Assembly: GCA_964599655.1 (NCBI GenBank)
Contig: CAZRGV010000010.1
Span: forward strand, 9,915-73,914
DNA: 64,000 bases
Direction of reading: 5' to 3'
Source: CAZRGV01 sp964599655
Lineage (GTDB): Bacteria > Planctomycetota > Planctomycetia > Isosphaerales > Isosphaeraceae
In this document: one piece after another, positions 1-10,400 of the stretch
Layout: every line of letters starts with the position of its first letter
Position numbering within the stretch: the first letter of the stretch is position 1
The notes under the pieces: model-generated
Databases searched by the model: none
Seen by the model: the letters and a program-made list of their open reading frames with translations, nothing else
Told to the model about the DNA's origin: nothing
Translations under genes and position numbers: made by a program

Positions 1-2
1 TG

Positions 3-548
3 CGGCCCGGCGTGGCGAGGTCGGGTCCGGTTCGGGTCTGGTCGGCGGGTTGTTCCGCGGGCCAGGAACCGTACAGCCTGGCGATTCTGCTGATGGAGCG
101 GGTGCCGTTGCTCGCGCCCGACCAGTTGCAGATTTGGGCGACGGACCTTTCGCTGGAGATGATCCACCATGGCGCCCGGGCGATTTACGACGCCAAGAGC
201 CTGGCGGACGTGCCGGCCAACCGGCTCCGGCGATTCTTCTTGCGGGGGCGCGGCCGGCGTTATGGAGTGTATCGGATCGTGCCGGAGGTCCGGCGGCTGG
301 TGGCGTTCCAGCAGTTCGACCTTCGGAGCGCGACCTGGCCGGCGTCGGGCGAGTTCGACGCGATTCTTTGCCGCAACGTGGCGATCTACTTCAACGAGTC
401 GGAGCGCGTCCGGCTTCTGGATCGCTTGACGGGCCGGCTCCGCGAGGGGGGCTGGCTGGTCGTGGGCCACTGCGAGATCCTGCCCGAACGGCCCGCGTGC
501 CTCGAAAAGCTGGCTCCCTCCATCTTTCGCAAGGGCAAGAGGCCATGA
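3..548 (+). CDS. cheR: CheR-type chemotaxis methyltransferase, 5' truncated by the window
   Basis: C-terminal part of a SAM-dependent protein-glutamate methyltransferase that would methylate chemoreceptors. The frame is open to the window edge, so the true start lies upstream; the GTG at 12 is only the first internal candidate. Visible motifs are the SAM-binding loop SAGCSAGQEPYSLAI, an acidic segment IWATDLS, and CRNVAIYF followed by a hydrophobic GGWLVVGHCE strand, in the order seen in CheR catalytic domains. Its stop overlaps the start of the cheB gene by four bases (ATGA), so the two are translationally coupled, which fits paired methylation and demethylation of receptors. The N-terminal helical CheR domain is outside the window. 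Confidence 0.85.
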   Translation, partial: RPGVARSGPVRVWSAGCSAGQEPYSLAILLMERVPLLAPDQLQIWATDLSLEMIHHGARAIYDAKSLADVPANRLRRFFLRGRGRRYGVYRIVPEVRRLVAFQQFDLRSATWPASGEFDAILCRNVAIYFNESERVRLLDRLTGRLREGGWLVVGHCEILPERPACLEKLAPSIFRKGKRP

Positions 549-1663
549 ACCCGGAGAACACGCGGTCGCAAGCGCCGCCGGTCGACATTCTGGTGGTCGA
601 CGACAGCCCCCTGGTGCGCCAGGCGCTGAAGGCGATCATCGAGCTCGAGCCGGGACATCGGGTTCTGCATGCGGCCGACCCTTACGAGGCGGTGGCCGTG
701 CTGAGCCGGTCGGTTCCGGCGGTGATCGTGCTCGACGTCGACATGCCGCGCATGGACGGACTGACGTTTCTGCAAAAACTCATGCGTCAACATCCGATGC
801 CGGTCCTGCTCTGCACGGATCACGTTCAGCGGGGCCTGAAGGCGCTCGAGATGGGGGCGCTGGAGGTCATTCCCAAGCCCGACTGGACCGATGAAGGGGG
901 GCTGACGGCGTGGGGCGCGAAGCTGCGGGAGAGTCTGCGGCAGGCGGCGGGCCAGTCGTGGATGGGCCGCGAGCCGCCGTTGCCGCCGGGGAGCGCGCGG
1001 GAGGCTCCAACGGCGACGATGGCGCTTCCCCGGCACAGCGCCGACGTGATCTTGCCGAGCCGTCCGTATCAGTCGAAGGGGGCTCCGAGGGAGCCCTTGA
1101 TCGTGATGGGCGCGAGCACGGGGGGGGTTCAGGCGGTGGCCCGGTTGTTGGCGGATCTTCCTCGGGAGTCGCCAGGCGTGGTGGTGGTGCAGCACATGCC
1201 GGGGGGCTTCACGGGGGCGTTTGCCGACCGGCTGAACCGCGACCCGAGAATTGCCTTGAAGGTGGCCGAGTCGAAGAATGGCGATCCGGTTCAGGCCGGG
1301 GTGGCGTTGGTCATACCAGGGCACTGGCATGGCCTGATCCGTCGCGCGGGCGCTGGCTACCGGATCGAGCTGGTGGACGGCCCGCCGGTGAACCGGCACC
1401 GGCCGAGTGTCGATGTGTTGTTCCGCTCGGCGGCGCAGGCGGGGGGACCTCGGGTGGCGGCCGCGTTGCTCACCGGGATGGGGGACGACGGCGCTCAGGG
1501 ATTGCTCGAACTGCGAGAGGCCGGCGCCTGGACGATCGCGCAGAACGAGCAAACGTGTGTGGTTTTCGGCATGCCTCGCCGGGGCGCGGCCCGCGAGGTG
1601 CTGCCCTTGCACCGGATCGCGCGATCGTTGCTGACCGCCGTCGCGTCCCGGACGACCACCTGA
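545..1663 (+). CDS. cheB: CheB protein-glutamate methylesterase/response regulator
   Basis: A 372-residue cytoplasmic enzyme that removes receptor methyl groups (and may deamidate glutamines) when phosphorylated by CheA. Residues about 14-130 form a receiver domain: acidic pair VVDDS, phospho-acceptor Asp64 in LDVDMPRMDG, and a lysine in VIPKP. After a proline-rich linker comes the methylesterase domain, with Ser191 in GASTGG, His217 in QHMPGGF and Asp315 in GMGDDGAQG as the expected catalytic triad. The ATG at 545 is chosen because it overlaps the preceding stop as ATGA and places the receiver fold at the N-terminus; the longer open frame upstream is a shadow of cheR. No terminator was recognised in the 149 bp that follow. 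Confidence 0.93.
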   Translation: MNPENTRSQAPPVDILVVDDSPLVRQALKAIIELEPGHRVLHAADPYEAVAVLSRSVPAVIVLDVDMPRMDGLTFLQKLMRQHPMPVLLCTDHVQRGLKALEMGALEVIPKPDWTDEGGLTAWGAKLRESLRQAAGQSWMGREPPLPPGSAREAPTATMALPRHSADVILPSRPYQSKGAPREPLIVMGASTGGVQAVARLLADLPRESPGVVVVQHMPGGFTGAFADRLNRDPRIALKVAESKNGDPVQAGVALVIPGHWHGLIRRAGAGYRIELVDGPPVNRHRPSVDVLFRSAAQAGGPRVAAALLTGMGDDGAQGLLELREAGAWTIAQNEQTCVVFGMPRRGAAREVLPLHRIARSLLTAVASRTTT

Positions 1664-1812
1664 GCCGCGCGCACGGTGTTCGATCGACCGTGGCGATCCG
1701 TCGGGCGTCGGAAACGGGGACAGGCCCCTGGCGGAGCCAGTCCCGATTTCCTGACCCTGGAGACGCCCCCGAAGACCGCGCTGACGATCGCGTGCGAATC
1801 GCGACCCGGCGC

Positions 1813-2571
1813 TCAATGGGCGGTGAAGCCGCCGTCGATCATCAGGATCGCGCCGGTGAAGAAGCGGGCGTGGTCGGAGGCGAGGAACTGGAAGAACCGG
1901 GCGATCTCCTCGGCCGAGGCAAGTCGGCCGATCGGATGCGCGGCCGTGATGGCTTCGAGGAACTTCGATGGGTCGCCGGAATCGGCCGCGGCGCGTCGCA
2001 GGAGCGGGGTATCGACGCTGCCGGGACAGACGGCGTTGACCCGGATGCCATCCTTCGCGTAGTCGATGGCCATCTGCCGCGTGATCTGGATCACGGCGCC
2101 CTTGGCGGGGCCATAGGCCCCCTGCTCCGGCAGCCCGACGACCGACGAGATCGAGCCGGTGTTGAGGAACAGGCCGCCGCCGGATCGCTTCATGGCGGGC
2201 ACGACGTGCCGGGCCGACCAGTAGAGGGCCTTGACGTTGGTGTTGAAGACGCGATCCCACTCCTCGGGCGAGTGGTCGGCGATCGGCTTGACGACGGCGA
2301 GACCGGCGTTGTTGATCATGACGTCGATTCGGCCGAAGGCATCGAGCGCGGTGCGGGTGTAGTCGAGGGCGGTTTGCTCGAGGGAGACGTCTCCGACGAG
2401 GCAGCGGAGGCGCTCGGGAGCGTGCGAGGCCGCGGGGGCGAGGTTCGACGCCAGCTTCGGGTCGAGGTCGACGGCGACGACGCGGGCGCCCGACTCGAGG
2501 AGGCGGACGATCTCGGCCCCGATGCCCGAGGCCGCGCCGGTCACGATGGTTACCTTGTCGGTCAGATCCAC
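1813..2571 (-). CDS. SDR family NAD(P)-dependent oxidoreductase
   Basis: A 252-residue classical short-chain dehydrogenase. The cofactor motif TGAASGIG is at residues 11-18, NNAG at 87-90, and the catalytic set is Ser140, Tyr153 and Lys157 in YGPAK. The C-terminal IDGGF is the usual closing motif of the family. An acidic residue after the second strand (VAVDLD) suggests preference for NAD(H), which is inference. The gene lies 31 bp downstream of another SDR on the same strand, so the two are probably cotranscribed and act on related alcohol/ketone or sugar substrates. The substrate cannot be read from sequence. Confidence 0.88.
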   Translation of the reverse strand: MDLTDKVTIVTGAASGIGAEIVRLLESGARVVAVDLDPKLASNLAPAASHAPERLRCLVGDVSLEQTALDYTRTALDAFGRIDVMINNAGLAVVKPIADHSPEEWDRVFNTNVKALYWSARHVVPAMKRSGGGLFLNTGSISSVVGLPEQGAYGPAKGAVIQITRQMAIDYAKDGIRVNAVCPGSVDTPLLRRAAADSGDPSKFLEAITAAHPIGRLASAEEIARFFQFLASDHARFFTGAILMIDGGFTAH

Positions 2572-2602
2572 AGCGGATTCTCCTTCAGGAATCGGGATTC
2601 AC

Positions 2603-3415
2603 TTACCAGTGCATGACATAACCGCCGTCCACGTTGATGGTCTGGCCGGTGACGTTGCCGGCGCGTGGGGACGCGAGGAAGACAGCCATGGCGGCGATAT
2701 CCTCGGGGGTTTGCCAGCGGTTCAAGGGGACAAGGCGCTGGATTTTCTCGGCGGTCCATTGCTCGAACGAGGGGCGGCCTTCCACGGGCTGGTTCGCGGC
2801 CCAAGCGTCGAAGACCGAGCGGTTCAGGGCGGTCTGGACCATGCCCGGACAGAGGGCGTTGACCCGCACGCCCGACGGGGCCAGGTCCTTGGCGGCGCAC
2901 TGCGAGAAGTTGATCAGCGCGGCCTTCGAGGCGCTATAGGGCGGATCGGTTTGCGAGCCGATCTGGCCGGCGACCGAGGCGATCAGGAGCACGGTGCCTT
3001 TTCGGGCCTCGGCCATGCCGGGTGCGAACGCGTGGGCGACATTCACGGCGCCGATCAGGTTGATGCGAAGGACACGGTCCCAGTCGGTCGGCTCGAGGTT
3101 CCAGAACGGAAAGCCGAACTTGCCGGAGCCGACAGCCGCGGCGTAGACGATGTGGTCGCAGCGACCGAACTGGCGGCGGACGTCCCCGGCGAGGCTCCGC
3201 ATCGCGTCGAAGTCGGTGGCATCGGCGACGAAGGCCTCGGCCCGGCCCGAGTGGCCCGAGGCGTTGAGCCGGTCGGCGGCCTCGCGAACCGAAGTGTCGC
3301 GATCGACCAGGGCGACGCTGGCCCCCTCGGCGGCGAAGGCGTCGGCGATGGCCAGGCCGAGGCCCCGGGCCGCACCGACAACGACGGCGACGTCTCCGGC
3401 GAGTTGAAGATCCAT
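2603..3415 (-). CDS. SDR family oxidoreductase
   Basis: A 270-residue short-chain dehydrogenase with a slightly altered Rossmann motif, VGAARGLG at residues 13-20, where most relatives have TG. The catalytic set is Ser147, Tyr160 and Lys164 (YSASK), and the C-terminus has NVDGGY. LVDRD after the second strand suggests NAD(H). The NNAG motif is replaced by YAAAVG, a deviation seen in some SDRs. It is first in a two-gene minus-strand unit with the SDR at 1813-2571, and divergent from the sugar isomerase-like gene at 3656. The shared 240-bp intergenic region probably holds both promoters. Substrate unknown. Confidence 0.87.
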   Translation of the reverse strand: MDLQLAGDVAVVVGAARGLGLAIADAFAAEGASVALVDRDTSVREAADRLNASGHSGRAEAFVADATDFDAMRSLAGDVRRQFGRCDHIVYAAAVGSGKFGFPFWNLEPTDWDRVLRINLIGAVNVAHAFAPGMAEARKGTVLLIASVAGQIGSQTDPPYSASKAALINFSQCAAKDLAPSGVRVNALCPGMVQTALNRSVFDAWAANQPVEGRPSFEQWTAEKIQRLVPLNRWQTPEDIAAMAVFLASPRAGNVTGQTINVDGGYVMHW

Positions 3416-3655
3416 GGTGTGTTCTCGGGTCGGTTCGGGTCGGGAAGGTCGAGACGATCTGGGGATGTCGGGCCGATGGTCTGGGGGTTTCCGGCGGGTC
3501 TTTTCTACGCCAAATGGGGCCTCGACGGAAGCGGGCTCCGATCGAGGTTGGGGAGGAAGGCGGTTGTCCCAGAAACCGCGGGTGGTATGATGACCTCCCG
3601 ATCGTCCAGGGCCGATTCGTCGAATTCAGGCGCCGAACCGAAAGGGGCCGAACCC

Positions 3656-4612
3656 ATGAGTCCGAATCGGAGAGAGTTGCTGAAGCAGACCGGCCTGGCC
3701 GGAACCGCGGCGATGCTTGGGCTGGCCTTGCCGGCTCGAGCCGGAGAAGACAAGGCGGCCCAGAGCGGGGCGCGCCGGGGGAATCCGATCGGCGTTTCGA
3801 CGTATTCGTTCTGGCAATTCCGGGGCCAGCGGATGCCGATGGAGGCGTGCATCGACAAGGCGGCCGCGATGGGGTTCGACGGTGTCGAGATCCTGCATAT
3901 CCAGATGCAGGACGACTCCAATGCAACTCTGCAGAAGCTCAAGCGGCAGGCATTTTCACTCGGACTACCGTTGATGGGATTCTCGACGCATCAGAGCTTT
4001 GTCAGCCCGGATGCGGAGGAACGGGCGGCGAACGTCAAGAAGACGTTGAGCCAGATCGAGATCGCCTACCGGATGGGCATCCCCACGATGCGGATCAACA
4101 CCGGGCGGTGGGGGACGATCAAGTCGTTCGACGAGTTCATGGCCCACAAGGGAATCGAGCCCGCGCTGGAGGGTCACACTGAGGAAGAGGCGTTCGGCTG
4201 GGTGATTCGGTCGATCGAGCAGCTTTTGCCCAGGGCCGAGGAGTGCGGCGTGATCCTGGGCCTGGAGAACCACTGGGGGCTCGGGCGGACGGCGAAGGGG
4301 GTCCTGCGGATCGTCGAGACGATCCAGTCGCCCTGGCTCCAGATGACGCTCGACACCGGGAACTTCCTCGAAAACTCGTACGAGCAGATGGAGGCGATGG
4401 CCGCCAGCGACGTGCCGATCGCCCTGGTCCAGGCCAAGACATATTACGGCGGAGGCCGGTGGTACGCCCTCGACCTGGATTATGCTCGGATCGGGAGCAT
4501 CTTGCGCAAGCATCACTACCAGGGCTGGATCTCACTTGAGTTCGAAGGGAACGAGGACGCCGAGACGGCGGTTCCCAAGAGCCTGGCGATGCTTCGCGAG
4601 CACCTTGGTTGA
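3656..4612 (+). CDS. Tat-exported sugar phosphate isomerase/epimerase-like TIM-barrel protein
   Basis: A 318-residue protein of the xylose-isomerase-like TIM-barrel superfamily. The N-terminus has a twin-arginine leader (NRRELLKQTG, a hydrophobic stretch, then an Ala-x-Ala-like end), so it is likely exported. Barrel strand motifs include PIGVSTYSFWQF, GFDGVEILHIQM, LGLENHWG, TLDTGNF and ISLEFEGNED; the acidic and histidine residues at the strand ends would bind a divalent metal. The ATG at 3656 is preferred because it begins the Tat leader and follows a purine-rich AAAGGGG; the open frame extends far upstream only as antisense to the SDR genes. Planctomycetes have many such proteins, commonly linked to polyol or sugar metabolism. 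The substrate is not determinable. Confidence 0.85.
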   Translation: MSPNRRELLKQTGLAGTAAMLGLALPARAGEDKAAQSGARRGNPIGVSTYSFWQFRGQRMPMEACIDKAAAMGFDGVEILHIQMQDDSNATLQKLKRQAFSLGLPLMGFSTHQSFVSPDAEERAANVKKTLSQIEIAYRMGIPTMRINTGRWGTIKSFDEFMAHKGIEPALEGHTEEEAFGWVIRSIEQLLPRAEECGVILGLENHWGLGRTAKGVLRIVETIQSPWLQMTLDTGNFLENSYEQMEAMAASDVPIALVQAKTYYGGGRWYALDLDYARIGSILRKHHYQGWISLEFEGNEDAETAVPKSLAMLREHLG

Positions 4613-4622
4613 CGCGAGCCGA

Positions 4623-6890
4623 TCAGGGTTTTTCGAGCTCGATGACCACGCGGAAGCCGATGGCGGGATGGGACTCCGGCGGCATGCAGCCCACCTCGTC
4701 GAGCTCATGAAAATACAAAAGCGGTTTCAGGTCGTCATGCGAACGTCCGCGTAGGGAGAGGAGCCGGTCCCCCTCGTGTTCCGGGATGACGGGCAGGTGG
4801 GTCCGATTGTCGGCCCAATCTCGCGTCCACTCCATGCCGTTGCCGGCGATGTCACGACATCCGAATGGGCTCTGATCCCTGGTGGCGGTGCCGACCGGGA
4901 GGGGGTTTTTCAGGCGGATGGCGATCTGGGTGGGATCGTTCTCGTCCCAGTCTCGGAGGATCGGCCCTTGCTTCGGGGTGCCGTCGTTGTTGTAGAAGCC
5001 GGCGGCGCGATCCCACTCGAAGCGGCTTGGTAGGTTGGCGCTTGGCCCGCCAAGCCACTTCGCGAACTCGTAGGCGTCCTGCGCCGAGATGTTCGTGGCG
5101 GGGAATCGTTCCTGGCCTCGCGGCAAGCTCCGGTTGGCGGAGTTGCCAGTCCATTTCTCGAAGAGGGCGTTCCAGACCTTGTTTTCCATGATGTAGAACG
5201 GGTGGGCATCGGCCGCTCCTCGGGTTCCGTCGATCAGCAGGAAGTCGACCTGGATGTCGTCCACCCGGCGCGCGATGCGGCGAGGGTAGTTGCGGCCCTC
5301 GAAGGAAACCAGGCTTGCGGTTCCGTCGCCGACGGGAACGAAATTCGCGCGCGGTTCGGGAAGGAAAACCTCGGGTGCCTCGATTTGCAGCGAGACCTTC
5401 GTGGTCAGGGTTTTTCCGCGGGTCGTGGCGCGGAACGGGAGCGAGAGCGAACCGGGCTTCGCGATCAGTTCGGCGGTGATGTGGAATTGCTTGACCCCGG
5501 CGGTGCTTGACTCGGGATCGATCTGGATGGTCACGCCAGGGGGAGGCTCCGGCGGGGTGATTGTGCCCGACTCGGGGACGACGACGACCACCGTTTTTCC
5601 GGATCGATCCCCCGCGCGGATCGTCAGCGATGAGGGAACGATCTTCAGGACGGTCGGCGGCTTGCCGGGAGGAGCGGGGCGGAACCAGGGAGAGAGCGCC
5701 AGCCCGGCGAATCCGCACACAAGAGCCACAACGGGGACGAGCCAGGTCCAGACGGGCGTTCGGGGTGGTGTTTCGGGTACCGGCGGCGGCTCCTTGGGGC
5801 GGGTCAGGCGATCGAATTCCTCGGCGACCTCGCGGACCCGTTGCGGTCGTTTGTTCGGGTCTTTCTCCAGGCAGCGAAGGACAAGGGCTTCGACCTCGGG
5901 GGGGAGTTGAACCCTGGGGTTTCGCTGGGCGAACCGGGGAGGCGGCGTGTGCAGGTGGTCGGCGCAGAGGCGATGCGGGTGTCCTTCGAAGGGGCGAAAG
6001 CCGGTGAGCAACTCGTAAAGAATCAGGCCGACGGTGTAAATGTCGCTCCGGGCGTCGATGGCGGTGGGGTCGCCCTCAACCTGTTCCGGACTCATATATT
6101 GAGGTGTTCCCATGAGGAAGCCGACCTGGGTCAAGGGTTCGTCGGTCTGGCTTCCCTCGGACTCGAGGATCTTGGCGATGCCGAAGTCGAGGACCTTGAG
6201 CAGTTCCTGCCCTGGTGGCCGATCGCTGACGAGCATCAGGTTCGCGGGTTTGAGGTCGCGATGAACGATGCCGTGGTCGTGGGCGACCTGGAGGACGTCA
6301 CAGAGCTGGTCGAGGATTCGTCCCGTCCAGTCGAGGGGCATGGGGACGCCGGGTTCCAGCAGCGCTTTGAGGCTCTCGCCCTCGACGTACTCCATCTCGA
6401 TGAAGGCGACCGGGCTGTTGGGCCGGGCGTCGGCGTCGTGCACGGTGACGGCGTTGGGGTGCGTGAACTTGGCCATCGCCTGGGCTTCACGGCGAAAGCG
6501 CGCCCGCATCTGAGGATCGAACGCGATGCCGGCGACGATGAGCTTGATGGCCCGCTCGATTTCGAGCTGGGTGTGCCGGACCAGCCAGACGGCCCCCATC
6601 CCCCCCTGGCCGAGCTTGCGGACGATCTGGTACTTCCCGAAGAGGATCTGGCCGGGCTCGAAGTGGCCGTTGGCCCAGCCGGGGCCCCAGTCCCTGGTGG
6701 TGGGGTTGGAGCGATCGGAGGTGTAGGCGGGGGTTTCGTCGTCCTGGGTTGGAGTCGTTTCGGGATGGACGCCGGCGGGCGGCGTTTTCTCCGCCACGTC
6801 CTGCTCGGAGTCCCGGCGGGTCGTCTTCGAGTGGGGATGAGGACGGTTCGGTTCGGGTCGACCTCCGGAGTGGTTCCATCCTCTCGTCAT
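4623..6890 (-). CDS. Membrane Ser/Thr protein kinase fused to a formylglycine-generating-enzyme-like (SUMF1) domain
   Basis: A 755-residue protein. Residues about 85-365 are a Hanks-type kinase: glycine loop LGQGGMGAVW, catalytic HRDLKPANL, DFG as LDFGIAKI, and activation segment GTPQYMSPEQ. A single membrane segment (TWLVPVVALVCGFAGLAL) follows a proline-rich linker at about 400. Beyond it are an extracytoplasmic beta-rich stretch and a C-terminal domain with ATNISAQDAYEFAKWL, LPSRFEWDRAAG and CRDIAGNGMEWTRDW, typical of the FGE-sulfatase/SUMF1 fold. In such kinases the outer domain is usually thought to sense rather than to modify sulfatases; that is inference. It converges on the TIM-barrel gene with a 10-bp gap. 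The exact start is moderately certain. Confidence 0.88.
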   Translation of the reverse strand: MTRGWNHSGGRPEPNRPHPHSKTTRRDSEQDVAEKTPPAGVHPETTPTQDDETPAYTSDRSNPTTRDWGPGWANGHFEPGQILFGKYQIVRKLGQGGMGAVWLVRHTQLEIERAIKLIVAGIAFDPQMRARFRREAQAMAKFTHPNAVTVHDADARPNSPVAFIEMEYVEGESLKALLEPGVPMPLDWTGRILDQLCDVLQVAHDHGIVHRDLKPANLMLVSDRPPGQELLKVLDFGIAKILESEGSQTDEPLTQVGFLMGTPQYMSPEQVEGDPTAIDARSDIYTVGLILYELLTGFRPFEGHPHRLCADHLHTPPPRFAQRNPRVQLPPEVEALVLRCLEKDPNKRPQRVREVAEEFDRLTRPKEPPPVPETPPRTPVWTWLVPVVALVCGFAGLALSPWFRPAPPGKPPTVLKIVPSSLTIRAGDRSGKTVVVVVPESGTITPPEPPPGVTIQIDPESSTAGVKQFHITAELIAKPGSLSLPFRATTRGKTLTTKVSLQIEAPEVFLPEPRANFVPVGDGTASLVSFEGRNYPRRIARRVDDIQVDFLLIDGTRGAADAHPFYIMENKVWNALFEKWTGNSANRSLPRGQERFPATNISAQDAYEFAKWLGGPSANLPSRFEWDRAAGFYNNDGTPKQGPILRDWDENDPTQIAIRLKNPLPVGTATRDQSPFGCRDIAGNGMEWTRDWADNRTHLPVIPEHEGDRLLSLRGRSHDDLKPLLYFHELDEVGCMPPESHPAIGFRVVIELEKP

Positions 6891-7451
6891 GAGTGAGTCC
6901 CCCCTCGAAGTTCGGCGATTCCTTTAACTACGGTCGCGATTCGTTACTGGGACAACGATCGGGACGGGATCGCGCCCTGGTGGTCCAAACCTCGATCTTA
7001 ACATGAGTTCGCCGTCGATGAACGACTTCGCCGCGAGCGGTCACGACGAAGGGAATCGCTCGTAGGTTCCACGGCCGCCGGGAACGGTCGCGGGACCTGA
7101 GCGGGATTTCCTTGGATTCCGAAGGATTTTTCCGTCGAGGGCGGTTCGTACCGTCACGTTGTCTGATCGGGAAATCGTGTGAAGCGCTTGGCGGCGTAGG
7201 GATCGTCGTGTTGGAATGGAGCCAAGCCAATGGACCGGGTTGAGCCGAGTTTTCCAGGTGCCACTGATTGTCCTCCTCGATCGGTGTTCCGCGTCGGCCC
7301 AGGCCAGAGCACTGGTCGAGGACGACCAGTGGCACCCGAGACGGGTAAGCGAAGCGGTATGACTCGGTCCAGGTGCTAAACTCCCAGGCATTCCGCGAAC
7401 CGCCAAGGATGGCCGGCCCGCGGTCAACAATGGAATAAGTGATGTGTTCCC
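6891..7451. other. 561-bp intergenic region between divergent genes
   Basis: No convincing gene was found. The open frames crossing it on the minus strand run antisense into the WD40 gene and have no recognisable protein features. It must hold the promoters for the minus-strand kinase and the plus-strand WD40 protein. The segment 7257-7336 carries nested inverted repeats, annotated separately. Confidence 0.6.
7257..7336. repeat. Nested inverted repeat with CACTGGT-type hairpin
   Basis: The 10-mer GGTGCCACTG at 7257-7266 is the inverse of CAGTGGCACC at 7327-7336. Inside, CACTGGTCG (7310-7318) and CGACCAGTG (7323-7331) form a perfect 9-bp hairpin with a 4-base loop. The same CACTGGT core and hairpin plan occurs in the 100-bp tandem repeat at 57231-57430, suggesting a dispersed intergenic repeat family; that link is inference. 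Confidence 0.6.
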
Positions 7452-10400
7452 ATGCGCCACCGAACCGTCATTCCACTGGGTCTTGTTCTGTTGATGGCGG
7501 GGTGGGCCGTCGCACAGGAACCGGCCCCGCGACCGGGGGATGATGAGCCGTTGCTTCGCCTCGAAGCGGGCGGCCCGACGACGTTGGTGACGTCGATGGC
7601 CTTCGGGCCCGACGGACGGACGTTTTACGAAGCCGGATGGGACAAGGTCGTTCGCGTCTGGGTCCGCGACGAGGCGAGTGGCGCGTTGGTTCCCGATTCG
7701 AGGGCGACCTACCGCGTGCCGATCGGGCCGGGGCTTGACGGCGCGATCAACGCGATGGCGCTCTCTCCGGACGGCAACTGGCTGGCGGTTGCCGGCAATG
7801 GCGTCGTGCGCCACAGCGCGGGGTTCCGGAGCCAGGGCTTGGTCGTGCCGATGGAGGCCATTTCCGACGACATGCGGCGCGACCAGGGCACGATCTACGT
7901 GTTCTCGACCCGAGAGCGGGAGCGAACGAGTCGTGTGTTGCGAGGGCACCTTGGGCCGGTCTATGCCCTGAGCTTCGCGCCGACGCGCCCTGGTGCGCCG
8001 CCCGTCTTACTCTCGGCGGGTAGCGAGCGGGTGCATGACCGCTCGGTGCGGCTCTGGAACGCGGAGACCGGGGAATACCTGGGTGGGATCATGGGGCCTC
8101 GCGATGCCAGGACGCGCCCCGGACTGGCGATCTGGAGGACGGGCGACGGGCCGAAGCAGGTTCGAGCGGCGGTGGCCTGGGAGGATGAGAAACTGCGGGT
8201 CTGGGACCCCAGCCGGGATGGAACGCCACCGGCGACGGTCCTCCTTCCAGACGGGTTGCTCAACAACACGGTGGCGGTCGTCGGCGATCGGTCGCTGCTG
8301 CTTTCGGGATGTTTGAACCTCGACCCGACGCGAGGCCCGCTCGATGGCCACGGCCTGATTCGAGGGTGGGACCTCGCGGGGAACGAGGGCCCGCGACTGG
8401 ACGCGAGATGGCGGTTGAGCTTTCCGCCGATGGGAACGGTGGTGGAGACGCCCCGGGCGCTCGTCGCGTTTTCCTCGAAGGCCGGCGGGCCGGTCGATCG
8501 GGCCGCCGTGATCCTCCGGCGGATTCCGGATCGGAACGCGGGGGTTCGTGGGGAGTACAGTCTGGTTCTGGTCGAGATCGGTGACGGAGGGTTGCGCGCG
8601 CTGGGACCTCGCACCGCGCTCTGGCCCGACGAGGGCATCATGCCCGCGCTGGCGGTCGATCCGACGGGCCGATACCTGGCCGTCTCGGGAAATCGGGAGC
8701 GCGACATCCGGATCTTCGCGATCCCTGACCTCCTCCAGGGAGGCGCGACGCCGCAACGGCTTCGCGGCGACGGCACGACGATGCGGCGCGTGGCCGTTGT
8801 GAAGAAGGGCGAGAACTGGGGCGTTCTGCTGAACGCGCAGCAGGAGGATCAGCCGGGAGAGCCGCCTCGTTCGCCGGGTCCGGGGGATCAGATCCTGGAC
8901 GTCGCGGCGCGTCGGCTCCGCAGCGAGACGGACGGGTGGGCGGTTTCGGCTCCCTCACTCGGACCCTGGCGCGTCACGGTCGAGCCATTGCCGCAAGGTG
9001 GGGCCGCTCCCGCTTCCGTCCTGGTGGGCTCGGGTGACGGCCAGGAGGCGAGGATCACACTGAAACCGAACCAGGTCGTGACCGCGACGGCGTTGCTTCC
9101 GCCGGGTCCGCCGCTGGGGCGACCCCTCGTGGCGATCGCCTTTGAGGAGATTGGAGAGCCCAACCTCGGGGTTTATGACGGCGTGACGGGCGAGCTTGTC
9201 CGGCGGTTCACCGGGCACGCGGAGCGCATCGATCGGCTGGCGTTTTCGGAAGATGGCCGTTTGCTCGTCTCCGCCGGAGAAGACCGGACGGTCTGCGTTT
9301 GGAGCCTGACGGACCTGAAGGAAACCTGGGGCAAGCTGCGGTTGTTCCAGGGCGTCGCGGCGATCCAGAAGGATGGCCGCCTGGTGGTGACGGGGATCGA
9401 GTCGGACCAGGTTGCTCGGTATCACGGCGACCTTCGCGAAGGGGACGTGCTTCAGGGGTTCGTCGACAAGGGAACTCTGCGGCCTTTGACCACGTTCCAG
9501 GAGCTGAAGGAGGCCCTGGCGGCCGTGGCGCCCGGTCAGTCGGTGATGGTTCGTCGGGTTCGCGAGGCGAACGCGGTCAAAGACCTGGCGATCCCCGTCG
9601 TACAAGGGGCCGACGAGCGGAAGCCGCTGTTTTTCCTGTTCGTGACCCAAAGCGCCGGCGATCGAGGGCCCGGCTGGATCGGCTGGAGCCCGCTGGGACC
9701 GTATGAAACCAGCGATCAGAGCGTCGAGCAGCGCCTCGGATGGCACTTCAATACGGGCAAGCCGCAGGTGCCGGCGAGCTTCGCGATGGCCGATCAGTAT
9801 CGGAAGAAGTTCTACCGAGAGGGCCTGCTCCGGGACCTGCTCGATCACGGCACGCTCGTTCCACCCCCGGCCCCTCCGCCGGTTCCCAGGCCGAACATGT
9901 CGCTGTACCTCGAGCCTCAAGGCGACCTCGACGGCCGAGGGATGGTTCTCGTGCGGCAAGCCCCCTCGACGCTCGGCCTGATGGTCTCCGACCGTCGGAT
10001 CGCGCCCGAACAGATCGCGTCGGTTCAGTGGCAGGTCGATGGCTCTCCGCTCCGCGACCTGCCGAATGTGGACGACGGGATGTGGGCGGCCGAGGTGTCT
10101 CAGCCGGCCTGGGGACGGGGCCTCCATCGGGCCCGCGTCGTTCTGCGGACCAACGAGCTGGTGCCGCAAGAATTTCAGGACGAACGGTTGATCCGAGTGC
10201 AGCCTCCGGCGGCGACGATCGACGCGAAGCGGCCTCAACGGCCGATCGTGGTGGAGGAGCCCGAGTGGCGCTTCCAGGCGGTGATCGACCCGGTGGGAGG
10301 ACCGGCCTCCGCGCGACTCGTTCGCCGGATCGCGGGCGGGGAGCGCGTCGAGAAGCGCTGGGAGGGGATCTCGGAACGGCAACACCTCGACGAGCGGCTC

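Noticed and set aside
386..2260. 624-codon minus-strand frame across cheB and the first SDR gene
   Set aside because: Arginine/proline-rich translation with no motifs, antisense to cheB and overlapping a clear SDR gene; a typical high-GC shadow.
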